Assembly: GCA_036924085.1 (NCBI GenBank)
Contig: JAVGWX010000002.1
Span: 86,943,704 to 87,007,703 of the forward strand
Source: Ariolimax columbianus
Taxonomy: Eukaryota; Mollusca; Gastropoda; Stylommatophora; Arionidae
Direction: 5' to 3'
Length of the DNA: 64,000 bases
Each line of letters begins with the position of its first letter. Position 1 is the first letter of the stretch. Shown piece after piece: positions 11,506-22,305 of this stretch. Position numbers and translations under genes: made by a program. The notes under the pieces were generated by a model. The model was not told the origin of the DNA. It made no database searches and saw nothing but the letters and a program-made list of their open reading frames with translations.

Positions 11506-12475
11506 TAATAGGGACGATTGGTGCAGATTCTCCGCCTATATGTGGAGAGAAGATATCAGAGAAGAGGCCTTCCCAACAGGAAAGTCGAGCATAAGCCACA
11601 GAGCAGAATGTATGGATCTCCTGCGAGCACTGAGAATACTTGAAACAGAAAACAACAGCCAACAAAAAATAGGTGTAATCACGGACTGCAGACTTCTGTT
11701 AGAGGCAATACAAAAAAGAAACGACGAACCGCTGTTATCCGACATAAGAGCAGAACTAGGAAAATTTCAAATGTTTCTCAGCAATAACGCTCCGACGTGT
11801 GCCCTCACACTGCGACGTCACAGAAAACGAGAGAGCTGACGCCCTAGCAAGAGACTGCAGTTAAAGAGGCACGATTTAATCATCCAGTACCGTACAGAGA
11901 GATCAAGGACATCATCAGAAATCAGTAATGAAGAGAAGAAAGAAATTTAAGAAGTAGAGCAGAAACCTTCAAACTACCTCATTTCGCATGAGAACTGACA
12001 TCTAAACAGACTAAAGATCTCCCACACCGATGAATGTTCATGTGGAGCAGGGGGTTAGAGTCCTGAGCACATTCTTCAGGAATGTCCATGTAGAGCACGG
12101 GGTTAGAATCCTGAGCACATTCTAAAGGAATGCCCATGTGGAGCAGGGGGTTAGAATCCTGAGCACATTCTACAGGACTGTCCATGTGGAGCAGGGGGTT
12201 AGAATCCTGAGCACATTCTACAGGAATGTCCATGTGGAGCAGGGGGTTAGAATCCTGAGCACATTCTACAGGAATTTCCATGTGGATCACGGCGTTAGAA
12301 TCCTGAGCACATTCTACAGGACTGTCCATGTGGAGCAGGGTGTTAGAATCCTGAGCACATTCTACAGGAATGTTCACTCTAAATGGAAACGAATTACCAG
12401 ACCTTGCCAGAGGATGTGGAGCTTTCAAAAACGCTGTGGGGCAGGCGCTCCGATCTGGTGACGACTACAGAATTC
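11506..12475 (+). mobile_element. RNase H-type LINE 3' region, split by a 48-bp minisatellite
   Basis: The frame at 11540-11840 is an RNase H domain piece: FPTGKSSISHRAECMDLLRA, then IGVITDCRLLLEAIQ. A neighbouring frame continues with ENERADALARD. Further on come a broken FRMRTD..L..RLKISHTDE and CSCGAGG, the start of the Cys/His knuckle, where the array begins. After the array the end reads DLARGCGAFKNAVGQALRSG. The element is broken by frameshifts and stops. Confidence 0.7.
12035..12372. repeat. 48-bp minisatellite, 7 copies, LINE knuckle-derived
   Basis: The unit starts TGTCCATGTGGAGCAGGGGG and ends CATTCTACAGGAA; TGTGGAGCAGG and its variants recur every 48 bases from 12041. In the LINE frame one unit reads CPCGAGG, a stop, then NPEHILQE: exactly the C-x-C...H...C knuckle of RNase H LINEs, head to tail. 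The TAG stop is in every unit, so it predates the amplification. Confidence 0.95.
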
Positions 12476-12525
12476 ATCATGGTGACTGACCTACAGATCT
12501 ATATCTGTAGGTCAGTCACCATGAT
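12476..12525. repeat. Perfect 23-bp inverted repeat with 4-nt loop
   Basis: The left arm starts ATCATGGTGACTGACC and ends TACAGAT at 12498. The right arm, 12503-12525, is its exact complement, separated by CTAT. There are no mismatches, whereas surrounding transposon sequence is visibly decayed. It sits at the 3' end of the LINE coding remnant. Confidence 0.95.
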
Positions 12526-13039
12526 TAAGTCTGCAGGCTTTACAATGTGGCCAAAGATCCTAAACGTAAAGAAACAAAGACAGCATCCATACAGTCGAGC
12601 TAAGCGATAAATGAACGAAGAGGGAGGCAAAATAATCACAAATATTATCTGCTGAAATCAGTTGTGTCGGGTCCAAAGGCGCATAAATCACAGCGTCACT
12701 GCAAACTACCACTCAACGCCACGCTTTTTTCACTAGGAATACCGAAGACGTTTCTTTTGGTTCTTCGTTCTTAGTCAGATAAAGATCGCGGTTTCTCTTA
12801 CAAAGATTATCCTTGTTTGTGCTTTTGTTTTATTTCCGTACATGATGTGTCTCTCATGGGTCTCGCGAGTCCAGCATTTGTCGCTCTTTTTTCGTGTGAA
12901 GGTGCAGATTTAACGGATGTATTCCATTGTCATGGGTTACTTACCCCATTGACAACTGACAACTGTCACAATCCTCATTTTGTTGTATCTGCAGATGGAG
13001 CTGCTGACAATGCCATATGCAATAGACGGGAAAGGTCTA
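12526..13039. other. No recognisable feature
   Basis: No coding signal that I can support and no repeats shared within the window. An 87-codon open frame at 12817-13080 overlaps the start of a dispersed repeat and has no recognised domain. Confidence 0.4.
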
Positions 13040-13340
13040 TTACAGACTTTAGGTATGTCTGCCACATGTGGGAGGTTTGACTTCAAGACCTCAAATCTGA
13101 ACGATGTCACGACGTGCGTAAGGCAAACACTCCAGCAGTTTTCATCCCTCTCTTTAACTTCTCCTACTTGGTGTTGGAGTTGAAGGGGCGAGATTCCAGT
13201 CTGTGACGCCATCAATCAGAAATGATGTGGGTATTATAAGCAAGACAGTCACATGTGGTAATTCATCCAGGATAGCAGGAACCTTCCCATGTTGATTTGT
13301 GGCAGGTGGTGAAAAGCCTAAAACCAGCAAGAGGCCATAC
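13040..13340 (+). repeat. Dispersed repeat, family d (copy 1)
   Basis: This is matched in inverted orientation by 18460-18720. Common blocks include GTGGGAGGTTTGACTT, CTACTTGGTGTTGGAGTTGA, AGAAATGAT.TGGGTAT and GGCAGGTGGTGAAAAG. It is non-coding and of unknown class. Two copies suffice to show that it is dispersed, not unique. Confidence 0.6.
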
Positions 13341-13559
13341 GGAGGAGAAGATTCTATTAAACTGAATAGGCTGGGCTGAATTGTGTCTATATCGTATTCC
13401 TACTATCAAGGCATTAATTCGATATACATGATCCTCAGTTCTGTTGGTGATGAAACTCATCCATACTTGTCTAGTCTGTTTGTTGCTTTATTGTCTTCGA
13501 TTTTGTTTTTTGGAACAAAGGAGAAAAAAGCCTATTAATATCAGCAGAACCATGTGCTC

Positions 13560-13729
13560 CCATAACTTATGCGTGGAATTAGAAACACAACAATGCAGGT
13601 CACTGCTGAGGTTACAATCGAAGACTAAGATATCAACAAAGACAACATAGTATTCCTGACTTATGACTCGTCAGTGTTAAATAGCTCTCAAACAATATAA
13701 ATATGGAGATCCCGAGCAATTCATGTATT
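13560..13729 (+). mobile_element. RNase H-type LINE remnant, left half
   Basis: A frame reads NIVFLTYDSSVLNSS, matching the RNase H segment ENIILLTDATSVLAAL in the LINE at 43.4 kb. The remnant is cut at 13730 by an inserted RTE-like LINE tail and resumes at 14263. Confidence 0.6.
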
Positions 13730-13741
13730 CCTGTCACATCT

Positions 13742-14250
13742 GGCAAGATAACCGGTTAGCACTATGCACGAAAATCAGATTAATGCGTACATTGGTCCTG
13801 TCAATATTTCTCTATGCTTGTGAGACATGGACAGTTACAGCTGACCTTCAACGAAGGATACAGGCGTTGGAGATGCGATGTTTCCGAAGACTTTTAAACG
13901 TCACGTACAAAGATCGAGATACAAATGAGGAAATACGAGATAGAATTGCAACATCAATAGGGCCCTTTGAGGACCTCTTGGCAACTGTCAAAAGAAGGAA
14001 CCTTTCTTGGTACGGTCACATATCGAGATCAAATGATCTTGCAAATACAATCCTCTACGGAAAGGTGCATGGCAGACGACGAAGAGGCCGTCCCAAAAAG
14101 AGATTGGAGGACAGCATAAAAGAATTGACCAATCTCCGACCAGAAGAGGCACAGGCAGCGGCACCTGACAGAGAAGGATGGTGTGGCTTTGGAAGGATGT
14201 CTTTATGTGTGCCCCAATAACCTCATCGATTTCGGGATGACCTAACCTGC
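13742..14250 (+). mobile_element. 5'-truncated RTE-like LINE tail with target-site duplication
   Basis: The open frame covers the post-RT region: KIRLMRTLVLSIFLYACETW, ALEMRCFRRLLNVTYKDRDT, LLATVKRRNLSWYGHISRSN, GRRRRGRPKKRLEDS, then a stop. It ends in a GATGACCTAACCTGC tail, like the copy at 31 kb, which has a (CCTGA)n tail. CCTGTCACATCT occurs at 13730-13741 and 14251-14262, flanking the element as a 12-bp target-site duplication. It is inserted into an older RNase H LINE. Confidence 0.85.
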
Positions 14251-14262
14251 CCTGTCACATCT

Positions 14263-14412
14263 TTCAGCATAACGCTAAACTATTTCAGTAATTCAGTGGA
14301 TCCCATCCTTCTGCAATATCGAAGACAATGAAGCTGCAGATAGACTAGCAAAATATTGGTGAGCTTTACTACCAACAGAACTGAAAGTCACGTATGATGA
14401 GGCAATTCCTTG
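14263..14412 (+). mobile_element. RNase H-type LINE remnant, right half
   Basis: The frame reads VIQWIPSFCNIEDNEAADRL, then AK and, after a stop, TELKVTYDEA. This is the continuation (WIPSHCN..GNE.AD.LAK...TYDEAK) of the RNase H domain whose left half lies at 13560-13729. The two halves are separated by the RTE-like insertion. Confidence 0.75.
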
Positions 14413-14434
14413 ATAGCATGAAAATAGTATAGAC

Positions 14435-14638
14435 ACCTTTTATCTAATCTTTCCTTCCCTATAAACTCTTGCTAGTTTTGGACTTATATCTAATAATATA
14501 GACACATGCAAATAATATAGACACCTTTTATCTAATCTTTCTATCCCTATAAACTCTTGCTAGTTTTGGTCTTTTATCTAATAATATAGACACATGAAAA
14601 TAATATAGACACCTTTTATCTTCTTCTTCTTCTTCTTC
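14435..14638. repeat. 88-bp satellite, left block (~2 copies)
   Basis: Units contain AATATAGACACCTTTTATCT, AATCTTTC, CCTATAAACTCTTGCTAG and a second AATAATATAGACACATG. The array is interrupted at its CACCTTTTATCT site by LINE copy A and continues on the other side at 17798. Confidence 0.95.
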
Positions 14639-17600
14639 TGCGTACACAGTCAGACAGTAACCATTATTTTTTCGAAAAAAGCGGCGGTCATCCTGAGACT
14701 CTCGCCACTACCATAGAGCTTGTCTTGCAGTTCCACTGGCAATGGCCACATCTGCTCTCTCTGATCCTCGTATGTCGGGCAGTTCTGCAGCAGATGTTCA
14801 GTGGTCATTTTACCAGTACCGCACGGGCATTCGTCGGTACACCCTATCTTCAATTTGTTGAAGAGGTGGTACCTCAGTCTGTTGTGGCCAGTGCGAAGTC
14901 TGAAGACAACGACCTGCTCTCTTCGGTTCAACTGGTAATAGGCATCGTTTTTGGTGTAACCAGTATGTTCGGTTTCCCATTTGGTCATGTACCTGGCTTT
15001 GATAAGCCGTTTTGACTCTTCGTACGTCATACTGGTATCTGTTTGTTGTAGCCTTGCACCTTCTTTTGCCAGTCTGTCTGCCTCCTCGTTTCCTTGGATG
15101 TTGCAGTGTGACGGAACCCACTGTACCACTACCCTTTTTGGTGCGGACTGTTTGTTACAGAACCGTCGGTGTATGCATGGGTCCAGTCCATGCTTGGGTA
15201 GCTTTTCGTTATGAAGCTTAGGGTAGTGTCTCTCCTTTCTTTTTCAGTCTGGCAGTTTTTGTTTGCAATACCTGGTATATTTTCTAACACCTCTGGAAAT
15301 ATATCCTGCCTCCAAGTAGGTTTTCGTACAGTAGTGATGGGTTTTGGTGTTGTTAGTGCGTTTATGAGATCTTCGTGCATCTTTGCTTTGGCTATTTCTG
15401 CAAAGTTTCTCCGCTTTAGTTTCCCAGTTCCCAAATTGTTTAGTCTCTGGTACATTGGGTGGTCCGTCAGTCTTCGGAGTTTCTCTGACTGCAGCTGGGC
15501 TCTGCAGTCTCTTCTGTCGGTCATGGATTGCAGTTTTGTAATCTTTTCAAGTTCTACAATTGGCGTTGACTTCATGCCACCTGTTATAATTCTCATGGCT
15601 TGGTTTTGAAGTTTGTTAACTTTATCGAAGTTCGCCTTCGCTGCTGTTGTCCATGCCGCAATGCCATACTCGAGAACTGGTCTCACTCTTCCAGTGTACA
15701 GTTTCTTTAGTATGCCTTCGTCTGCTCCCCAGCTTGTGCCAGCAAGTTTCCTCATGATCGCCATTCTTTCTCTGGCTTTCATTCGGTTTCTCTCAATCTG
15801 ACTTTTCCATGTCATGCGCCGATCAAATGTGACTCCCAGATAGGTTGGGTTGTCGTTTAGCTGCAGGATTTTGCCATTTAGGCTTAATTTGGTACTTTGG
15901 GGTTTTAATGAGAGCGAGAATATTGTGCACGTGGTTTTCTCCTCGTTTATTTTGACCAGCCATGAGTTCGCCCACTCTTCCAGCGATGTTAGGGCCGTCT
16001 GCATCCGATTTCTTGCTATGGTGAGATTCTTTTCAGAGGTCCACATAGCCAGATCGTCTGCAAACATTGAGCTATGGACTCTTCTTGGTATATTCTCTGT
16101 AATATCGTTTATATATACCAGGAAGAGTGTGGGTGACAATACTCCCCCTTAGGGTACTCCCTGCTCGAGTGTCACCTTTTTGCTCATCTGCCCTTGTACT
16201 TGGACTCTGGCCGTTCTTTGTTTGAGGTAGTGGTTGATCCACTTGTACATCTTCCCACAGACATCACTTCTTCTTAGCTTGACTCTAAGTCCATCCTTCC
16301 AGACTTTGTCAAATGCCTTTTCCAGATCCACCCAAACAGCTACTGTGTGTTTCTGTGCCTGGTAGGCATCTTCTATCTCCTGGGCTATGAGGATGACCTG
16401 GTCCTCAGTGGATATGTGCTGTCTAAAGCCGGCTTGCTGTGGAATTAGTATTCGTTTTTCTTCCAGATGCCACATCAGTCTGGTGTTTATCATCCGTTCC
16501 ATCAGCTTGCCGACACAGCTCAGTAGGCTTATGGGCCTGTATCCATTTGGATCTGTTTTGTCCTTTCCTGTTTTTGGTACTGGTACCAGTATTGCATCTT
16601 TCCATGCCTGGGGTACAATTCCCCTTTTCCAGCTTTGGTTCAGGACTGATAGTAGTTTTTTCTTCGCTGTTTGGCCTAGCATCATCAGCATTTCGTTTGT
16701 TATCCCGTCTTTTCCGGGAGATTTCCTTTTCTTCAGTGTTCTCATAGCCTCTTCCATTTCGCGCATTGTTAGTTTGGCCATCATGTGCTCTTCAGGAGCC
16801 GTATTTATGTTTTCGTGTCCCTTTAGCTTTTCGCTAATGTCTGTATGCTTATCTGCAGGGACCTCGATGTGGTTTGCTCTGGCATAGTGATCGGCAAAGG
16901 CGTTTGCGGCTTTCTTACCTGTGATCAAGCTCTCGCCCTGCTTGATAGTAATTTGTTTATTTGACGGGGTTTCGTCATTCATGGCTCTGACTAGCTTCCA
17001 TAGCTTGTTCCCTTCTTTGTCCAGGTTTAGACTTTCCGTTTTATTTTTCCAACTTTCTCTTGCTGTTTGCTTGAGAGTGTGTTTGTACTTCGCCGCGGCG
17101 GCTTTGAGGGCGATGTTTGCCTCCATGGATTTTTCTCGTTCTGCCATGTTCCTAGCATTTGTTACTGCATCTTCCACTTTCTGTAACTCATCATTCCAGT
17201 AGGGCTTATAGTTTTTCCTAGCTCCTCTTGAGATGGTTTCAGTGGCGGCTTGCATTATTGCCTTGCTTAGGCTCTCTACCATGGGCTTCATTTTGGTGTT
17301 TCGTGTGTTGATGGTTTCACACAGCCCATCTGTCAGGATTGCAAATCTGTCCCAGTCGGCTCGTTTGTAATTCCAACGTGGAGCGGTTTTGTTTCCTGTG
17401 GGCCTACTTCCATGTCAATGGTTAGCCTGATCGGCCTGTGGTCGCTACCTGCCAGTTGGTTTAGCACCTGGCGGTCTATTTTATAGTGTATGTCCTGTGT
17501 GGAGAAGGCCAAATCTGGAGTCGAGGTGGTATGCCATGTTCTTGAATAGAAGCTAGGGCTATCCTCCGGCCTATTGATTAGGGAGAGATTTGCATCTATC

Positions 17601-17809
17601 TCCCAATCTTCCACTTCGTCACCTCTGCTGTCTGTGTCAGAGTATCCCCATCTCTCCGAGTGGCTGTTGAAATCTCCAACTACTATGCAGTTGGAGTCTC
17701 TGACCTCCATACTCGAGAGCGATAGGTCTCTATTTGGTGGTCCGTACAGATTGAAAATGCTGAGCTTCGTCTCTTGGGCCATTATGTCAACTCCCACCTT
17801 TTATCTAAT
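14627..17809 (-). mobile_element. LINE copy A, RNase H type (I-group-like), 5'-truncated
   Basis: Minus strand, in order: endonuclease fragment (17797-17333, with NLYGPPNRD, VVGDFNSHS, AGSDHRPI), linker and RT (17291-16149), the rest of RT with SSMFADDLAM (16139-15129), and RNase H end plus Cys knuckle (15129-14650). A (GAA)n tail follows. Defects include a frameshift between 17333 and 17291, a stop replacing His in the GVPHGG motif near 16150, and a ~268-bp deletion removing the RNase H core at about 15155. CACCTTTTATCT flanks both ends, showing insertion into the 88-bp satellite. It is nearly identical to copy B. Confidence 0.9.
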
Positions 17810-18460
17810 CTTTCCTTTCCTATAAACTCTTGCTCGTTTTGGTCTTTTATCTAATAATATAGACACATGAAAATAATATAGACACCTTTTATCTAATCTT
17901 TCCTTCCCTATAAACTCTTGCTAGTTTTGGACTTATATCTAATAATATAGACACATGAAAATAATATAGACACCTTTTATCTAATCTTTCCTTCCCTATA
18001 AACTCTTGCTAGTTTTGGACTTATATCTAATAATATAGACACATGAAAATAATATAGACACCTTTTATCTAATCTTTCCTTCCCTATAAACTCTTGCTAG
18101 TTTTGGACTTATATCTAATAATATAGACACATGAAAATAATATAGACACCTTTTATCTAATCTTTCCTTCCCTATAAACTCTTGCTAGTTTTGGACTTAT
18201 ATCTAATAATATAGACACATGAAAATAATATAGACACCTTTTATCTAATCTTTCCTTCCCTATAAACTCTTGCTAGTTTTGGACTTATATCTAATAATAT
18301 AGACACATGAAAATAATATAGACACCTTTTATCTAATCTTTCCTTCCCTATAAACTCTTGCTAGTTTTGGACTTATATCTAATAATATAGACACATGAAA
18401 ATAATATAGACACCTTTTATCTAATCTTTCCGTCCCTATAAACTCTTGCTAGTCTTGGAC
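17798..18460. repeat. 88-bp satellite, right block (~7.5 copies)
   Basis: GACACCTTTT recurs every 88 bases (17881, 17969 and on). Copies are nearly identical apart from the outermost. Each unit itself holds two copies of AATAATATAGACAC, suggesting an older, shorter repeat. The right edge passes directly into dispersed repeat family d. Confidence 0.95.
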
Positions 18461-18720
18461 TTTTCACCACCTGCCTTCAATTGAACATTGTAAGGTTGTA
18501 CTTCCCCTTGTTGCCGTGCTAATTATACCCAAATCATTTCTGTCTTAGGACATCACTGACTGGACCTTCGTCCCTTCAACTCCAACACCTAGTAGGAGAC
18601 GTGGAAGAGGGCCGCTGAACTGCCAGATTCTTTACCTCACACACGTCGCCCGTAGTGACAACTATGAGACTTGAGATCCTAAGTCAAACCACCCATATGC
18701 GGCACACACACCTCGCGATT
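18460..18720 (-). repeat. Dispersed repeat, family d (copy 2)
   Basis: Reverse complement of the 13040-13340 repeat. Shared blocks are CTTTTCACCACCTGCC, CTTCAACTCCAACACCTAGT and AAGTCAAACC.CCCA.ATG. Class unknown. Confidence 0.6.
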
Positions 18721-18809
18721 AAGGTCCCTGAATCAGACTTAATGGCCCATCCTTGATTCCAACACCTGCCGAGCAGCATTTACAATTGTTATAGAGCAGG
18801 TGAAAACAA

Positions 18810-19020
18810 TTGAAGCCGAGGTAGAGCAGTTGTTAGCTCACTGATGTTCCAACCGAGCCATATTGGTTCGGTCCACATTTGGTGCCGAGGTTTTCCGATG
18901 ACAGTACGACCTCCGAGCTCGACCCAGCTTAAACAATTGGCACTAGAATAATCTGGGAAAGTGAAGGTGGCCGACGTGATGTTGACCACATCACATTTAG
19001 TGTGCCCCTGGTCAAGAAAA
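18810..19020 (+). mobile_element. tRNA-headed SINE candidate
   Basis: GGTAGAGCAGTTGTTAGCTC resembles a pol III A box. GGTTCGGTCCAC about 50 bases later resembles a B box. The spacing fits a tRNA-derived promoter, but the element has no second copy in this window, so its 3' extent is a guess. Confidence 0.4.
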
Positions 19021-19480
19021 ATATGGGCTTAACACAATATTCCCAATTTTCACACTAGCATATTAATGGGATCTTAACTTCTTTACCATACGCAAAAACA
19101 TAGAGGTAGTTCGAAGCAGTTCTGTTTGCGATGAAGTGTTAGATAATTCATTGCTTGTTAAATGAGTCAGTCAGGGTTGCATAGGAGAACCGCTTCAAAT
19201 TTAGAGCAAAAACGAAGAAGACAGATCGGTTAAGGTGATTGAGGAGACGAGTCAAGGAAAGAGAAACCGGAAGTCATGAAGAGGGTACTCTTGACAGGGT
19301 GTCATTCACAATGAACGTGTCAACCTAATTAGCAATCTAAGTGTTACTGTAAATACATTTCTTCTGGCAGCGAGGGGCCATATTAGCCTAAACCGATGCA
19401 AAGAAGATGTTGTATGTGAAGTGTCAATTGACATTAATTTAACAGTCTGACCTTTCTTACACCTTTATAAATATAGTACG
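19021..19480. other. No recognisable feature
   Basis: Unique-looking AT-moderate sequence without coding signal or shared repeats. Confidence 0.4.
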
Positions 19481-19483
19481 TCT

Positions 19484-19560
19484 GTGTATGTGTCTGTGTG
19501 TGTATGTGTATATGTGTGTGTGTGTGTATGTGCGTATGTGTATATATATATATATTTGTA
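19484..19560. repeat. TG/TA microsatellite
   Basis: Imperfect (TG)n grading into TATATATATATA. Antisense reading gives a His/Thr-rich spurious ORF. Confidence 0.9.
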
Positions 19561-19744
19561 ATGATACATGGTTGTGCAAATGAAAGTTTGGATACAGAAG
19601 ATGAAACATTTAGCATTAAATGCGGGCTACAGTTATTTGTTCTAATCATATGCATTCATTAAATTAATGTGTGAGTACAAATTAAAATGTATTATATTAC
19701 ACATACCAACTACATACTTCGGAGTTATACATTTCAGTTGCATA

Positions 19745-19850
19745 ATGCATGCGTTCGTGCGTGCGTGCGTCTGTGCCTGTGTCTCTGTGCCTGTCTGTGT
19801 CTGTCTGTGTCTGTGTGTGTGAGTGCGCGCGTGTGTGCATGTTCGTGCTC
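19745..19850. repeat. GTGC/TCTG-rich low-complexity tract
   Basis: Runs of CGTGCGTGCGTGCG, then TGTCTGTGTCTGTCTGTG. Open frames here are compositional artefacts. Confidence 0.85.
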
Positions 19851-19886
19851 ATCATTGTCTGCTCTTAGTGCGTACACTTGAATGAT

Positions 19887-20195
19887 GGTAACAGTATAGC
19901 GTTTGGAGATGGTAATATCCAAGAAAGCCAGACGGTGGTCTACAAATAGCACCTGTTGAACGAGATGGTAATGTCCATGAACGCCAGGCGGTGGTCTACA
20001 CATGTCACCTGTTGGACGAGGTGGTAATGTAAAAAAAAACCAAGCGATGGTCTACAAATGTCACCTGTTTAACGAGATGGTGATGTCCAAGAAAGCTAGG
20101 CGGTGGTCTACAAATGTCACCTGTTGAACGAGATGGTGATGTCAAAGAAAGCCAGACGGTGGTCTACAAATGTCACCTGTTGAACGAGATGGATG
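19887..20195. repeat. 56-bp minisatellite, ~5.5 copies
   Basis: The unit runs GATGGTGATGTCCAAGAAAG, CCAGGCGGTGGTCTACAAAT, GTCACCTGTTGAACGA. Copies differ by a few substitutions and one poly-A expansion near 20030. No relation to a transposon in this window was seen. Confidence 0.9.
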
Positions 20196-20399
20196 ATGCG
20201 GGGCCAACAAAGAAACTAACTCCTCCTAATGTAGAGTTGGCTAGTGTAAACGCCAGTGCCGTTCTTCCAAATCGCTGACAGTTCTGATAAATTGATAGAT
20301 TGATAAATTGGCAGCTTGATAGATATTTAGATATTTAGACAGGCATAGGGCGGATATGTGTATCAATGGATTGATAGATGAACGGACAGACGGATGGAT

Positions 20400-20441
20400 G
20401 GATGGATGTAGGAATAAATAGATAGATAGATAGATAGATAT

Positions 20442-20500
<59 letters not shown>

Positions 20501-20541
20501 TATAGATAGAAAGATAGATAGATAAATAGATAGATAGATAT

Positions 20542-20574
<33 letters not shown>

Positions 20575-20575
20575 C

Positions 20576-20610
<35 letters not shown>

Positions 20611-20632
20611 CAGATAGATAGATAGATGGCCT
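20400..20632. repeat. (GATA)n microsatellite
   Basis: About 230 bases of GATA with scattered TATA, GAAA and GACA interruptions, preceded by a short (GGAT)n run. Confidence 0.97.
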
Positions 20633-20664
20633 GATATCTAATTTCCTATATCAAACTTATGAGC

Positions 20665-21470
20665 GTTATTTAAGATATATTAATTGCACTGGTCTGTCAA
20701 ATGGCAAATGGAGTTTAATGTAGATAAATGTACAATCTTCCACATGGGTAATTCCAATATGGAACATAATTACAGAATGAGCAAGAACAATATTAGAATG
20801 ATAGATAAAGAAAGGGACCTAGGGATTATAATAAAGCGTATAAGAAAAATGAATGAGCAAGTCCAAGATAGCAGTGAATAAGGCAAATGCAATGGTAGGT
20901 ATGATAACAAGAAATATTAAACATATGAGTAAGGAGGTGATTGCCAAACTGTATAAAGTTAGACCTAGATTGGAGTACTGTGTACATGTGTGGAGTCCTT
21001 CTGGAAGAGGCGATATAAACATGCTGGATGCAAAGAAGAGCGACAAAACTGATAACGGGATTCCTAAATTACAGTTACGAGAAAAACTCAGAAAAGCCGA
21101 TATATAGTGTTTAAAAAAGAAGAATTCAAGGTTACTTAATACAGGTTTATAAGATGATCATAGAAAAGGTAAAATTAGACTATGATAAGTTTTTTTTCAA
21201 AATTCACCTACCAACGAGAACAAGAGGACACATCTAACATTAACTAAATAAAAGTAAGATCGGATATTAGGAAATATTTTTTTAGTCAGAGAGTGGTGAA
21301 TGCTTGGAATGCATTAACCCAGGAGATAGTGGAGACAGAGACAGTTAATGCATTTAAGAATAGATTGGATGTGCATAGTTTTTAGAACAGGGTAATGCAG
21401 ATGTGACTGGTTGTCTACATGCTCTGAACCAGTATAAAAACGTTAAGTTAAATTAAGTCTCTTGTGTTAG
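20665..21470 (+). mobile_element. L2/CR1-like LINE 3' remnant
   Basis: In successive frames the sequence reads WSVKWQMEFNVDKCTIFHMG, IDKERDLGIII, KANAMVGMITRNIKHMSKEV, KVRPRLEYCVHVWSP. Near 21250 it reads VRSDIRKYFFSQRVVNAWNA, then TVNAFKNRLD. These are the hallmark C-terminal RT segments of CR1/L2-clade elements (WQM.FNVDKC, RP.LEYC...WSP, R..FFS.RVVN.WN.L). There are several frameshifts. It abuts the GATA tract on its 5' side. Confidence 0.85.
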
Positions 21471-21966
21471 TTCCCCCACTTTTCAATTCATAAATAAGAA
21501 CTTCATTCTTTTAAACGATCTGCGTTTGGGAAAAAAAACATAATCCCGTCACTCCTTGATACTATTGGTCACTTGTAAACAAAGCATAATCACTTGGACT
21601 CATTGAGGATATGATCCAGTGACAGGCAGAGACAGGCACGAGTTTATAGAACAGTAGTGCGTCTCACATTCCGGAAACAGCCCTTAATCGGACAGGGTTG
21701 GGTCAATGTCCACTTTTAGCTTTGGCATTCTATCGACAGGTTTGTTGTGGTCTTAATCTTCGGTTAGATTATTGCGTATTTTAATGATTATACAAATGAC
21801 AGGCGGAGTAATATTACAATATTATTCATTTTATTTATAACACTGATATTAATCGAAGTAATTGTGTAGTACAGTTCATTGCTATAAATATAATAGACGT
21901 AAGTCAAATTACTTGCATTCCATGGATAATTGTGTTTCAATGAAGTCGAAGCAATATAACATACTT
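21471..21966. other. No recognisable feature
   Basis: AT-rich unique sequence between the L2/CR1 remnant and the full-length RTE-type insertion. Confidence 0.4.
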
Positions 21967-22305
21967 TTATAATTCAGTCCTTGGGGTAGGAACCTACCTC
22001 CTACCAGGCGCGTCAGCAGGGTTGCGGATTGCTGAAAGGCCTCCTAATTTGCAGGTTAGCTGCGAATAAATAAGCAGCCGTGGACAAAAACGGGTCGGCA
22101 GGAATGGAGGCTGTAAGGAGGCAGCCCGTCCACCATGCAAAGACACAACAGGCTAATCACCTGTTTGTCTTAAAAAAAACTGATTACAAGTCAAAACATA
22201 GAGAAAACCGGACTGAGCTCAACGGCGACGAACAGCCGAGAAAAAAGGACCACGATTTACGGAACATGGAATGTACGAAGTATAAACGGAAAAGAACATG
22301 AACTA

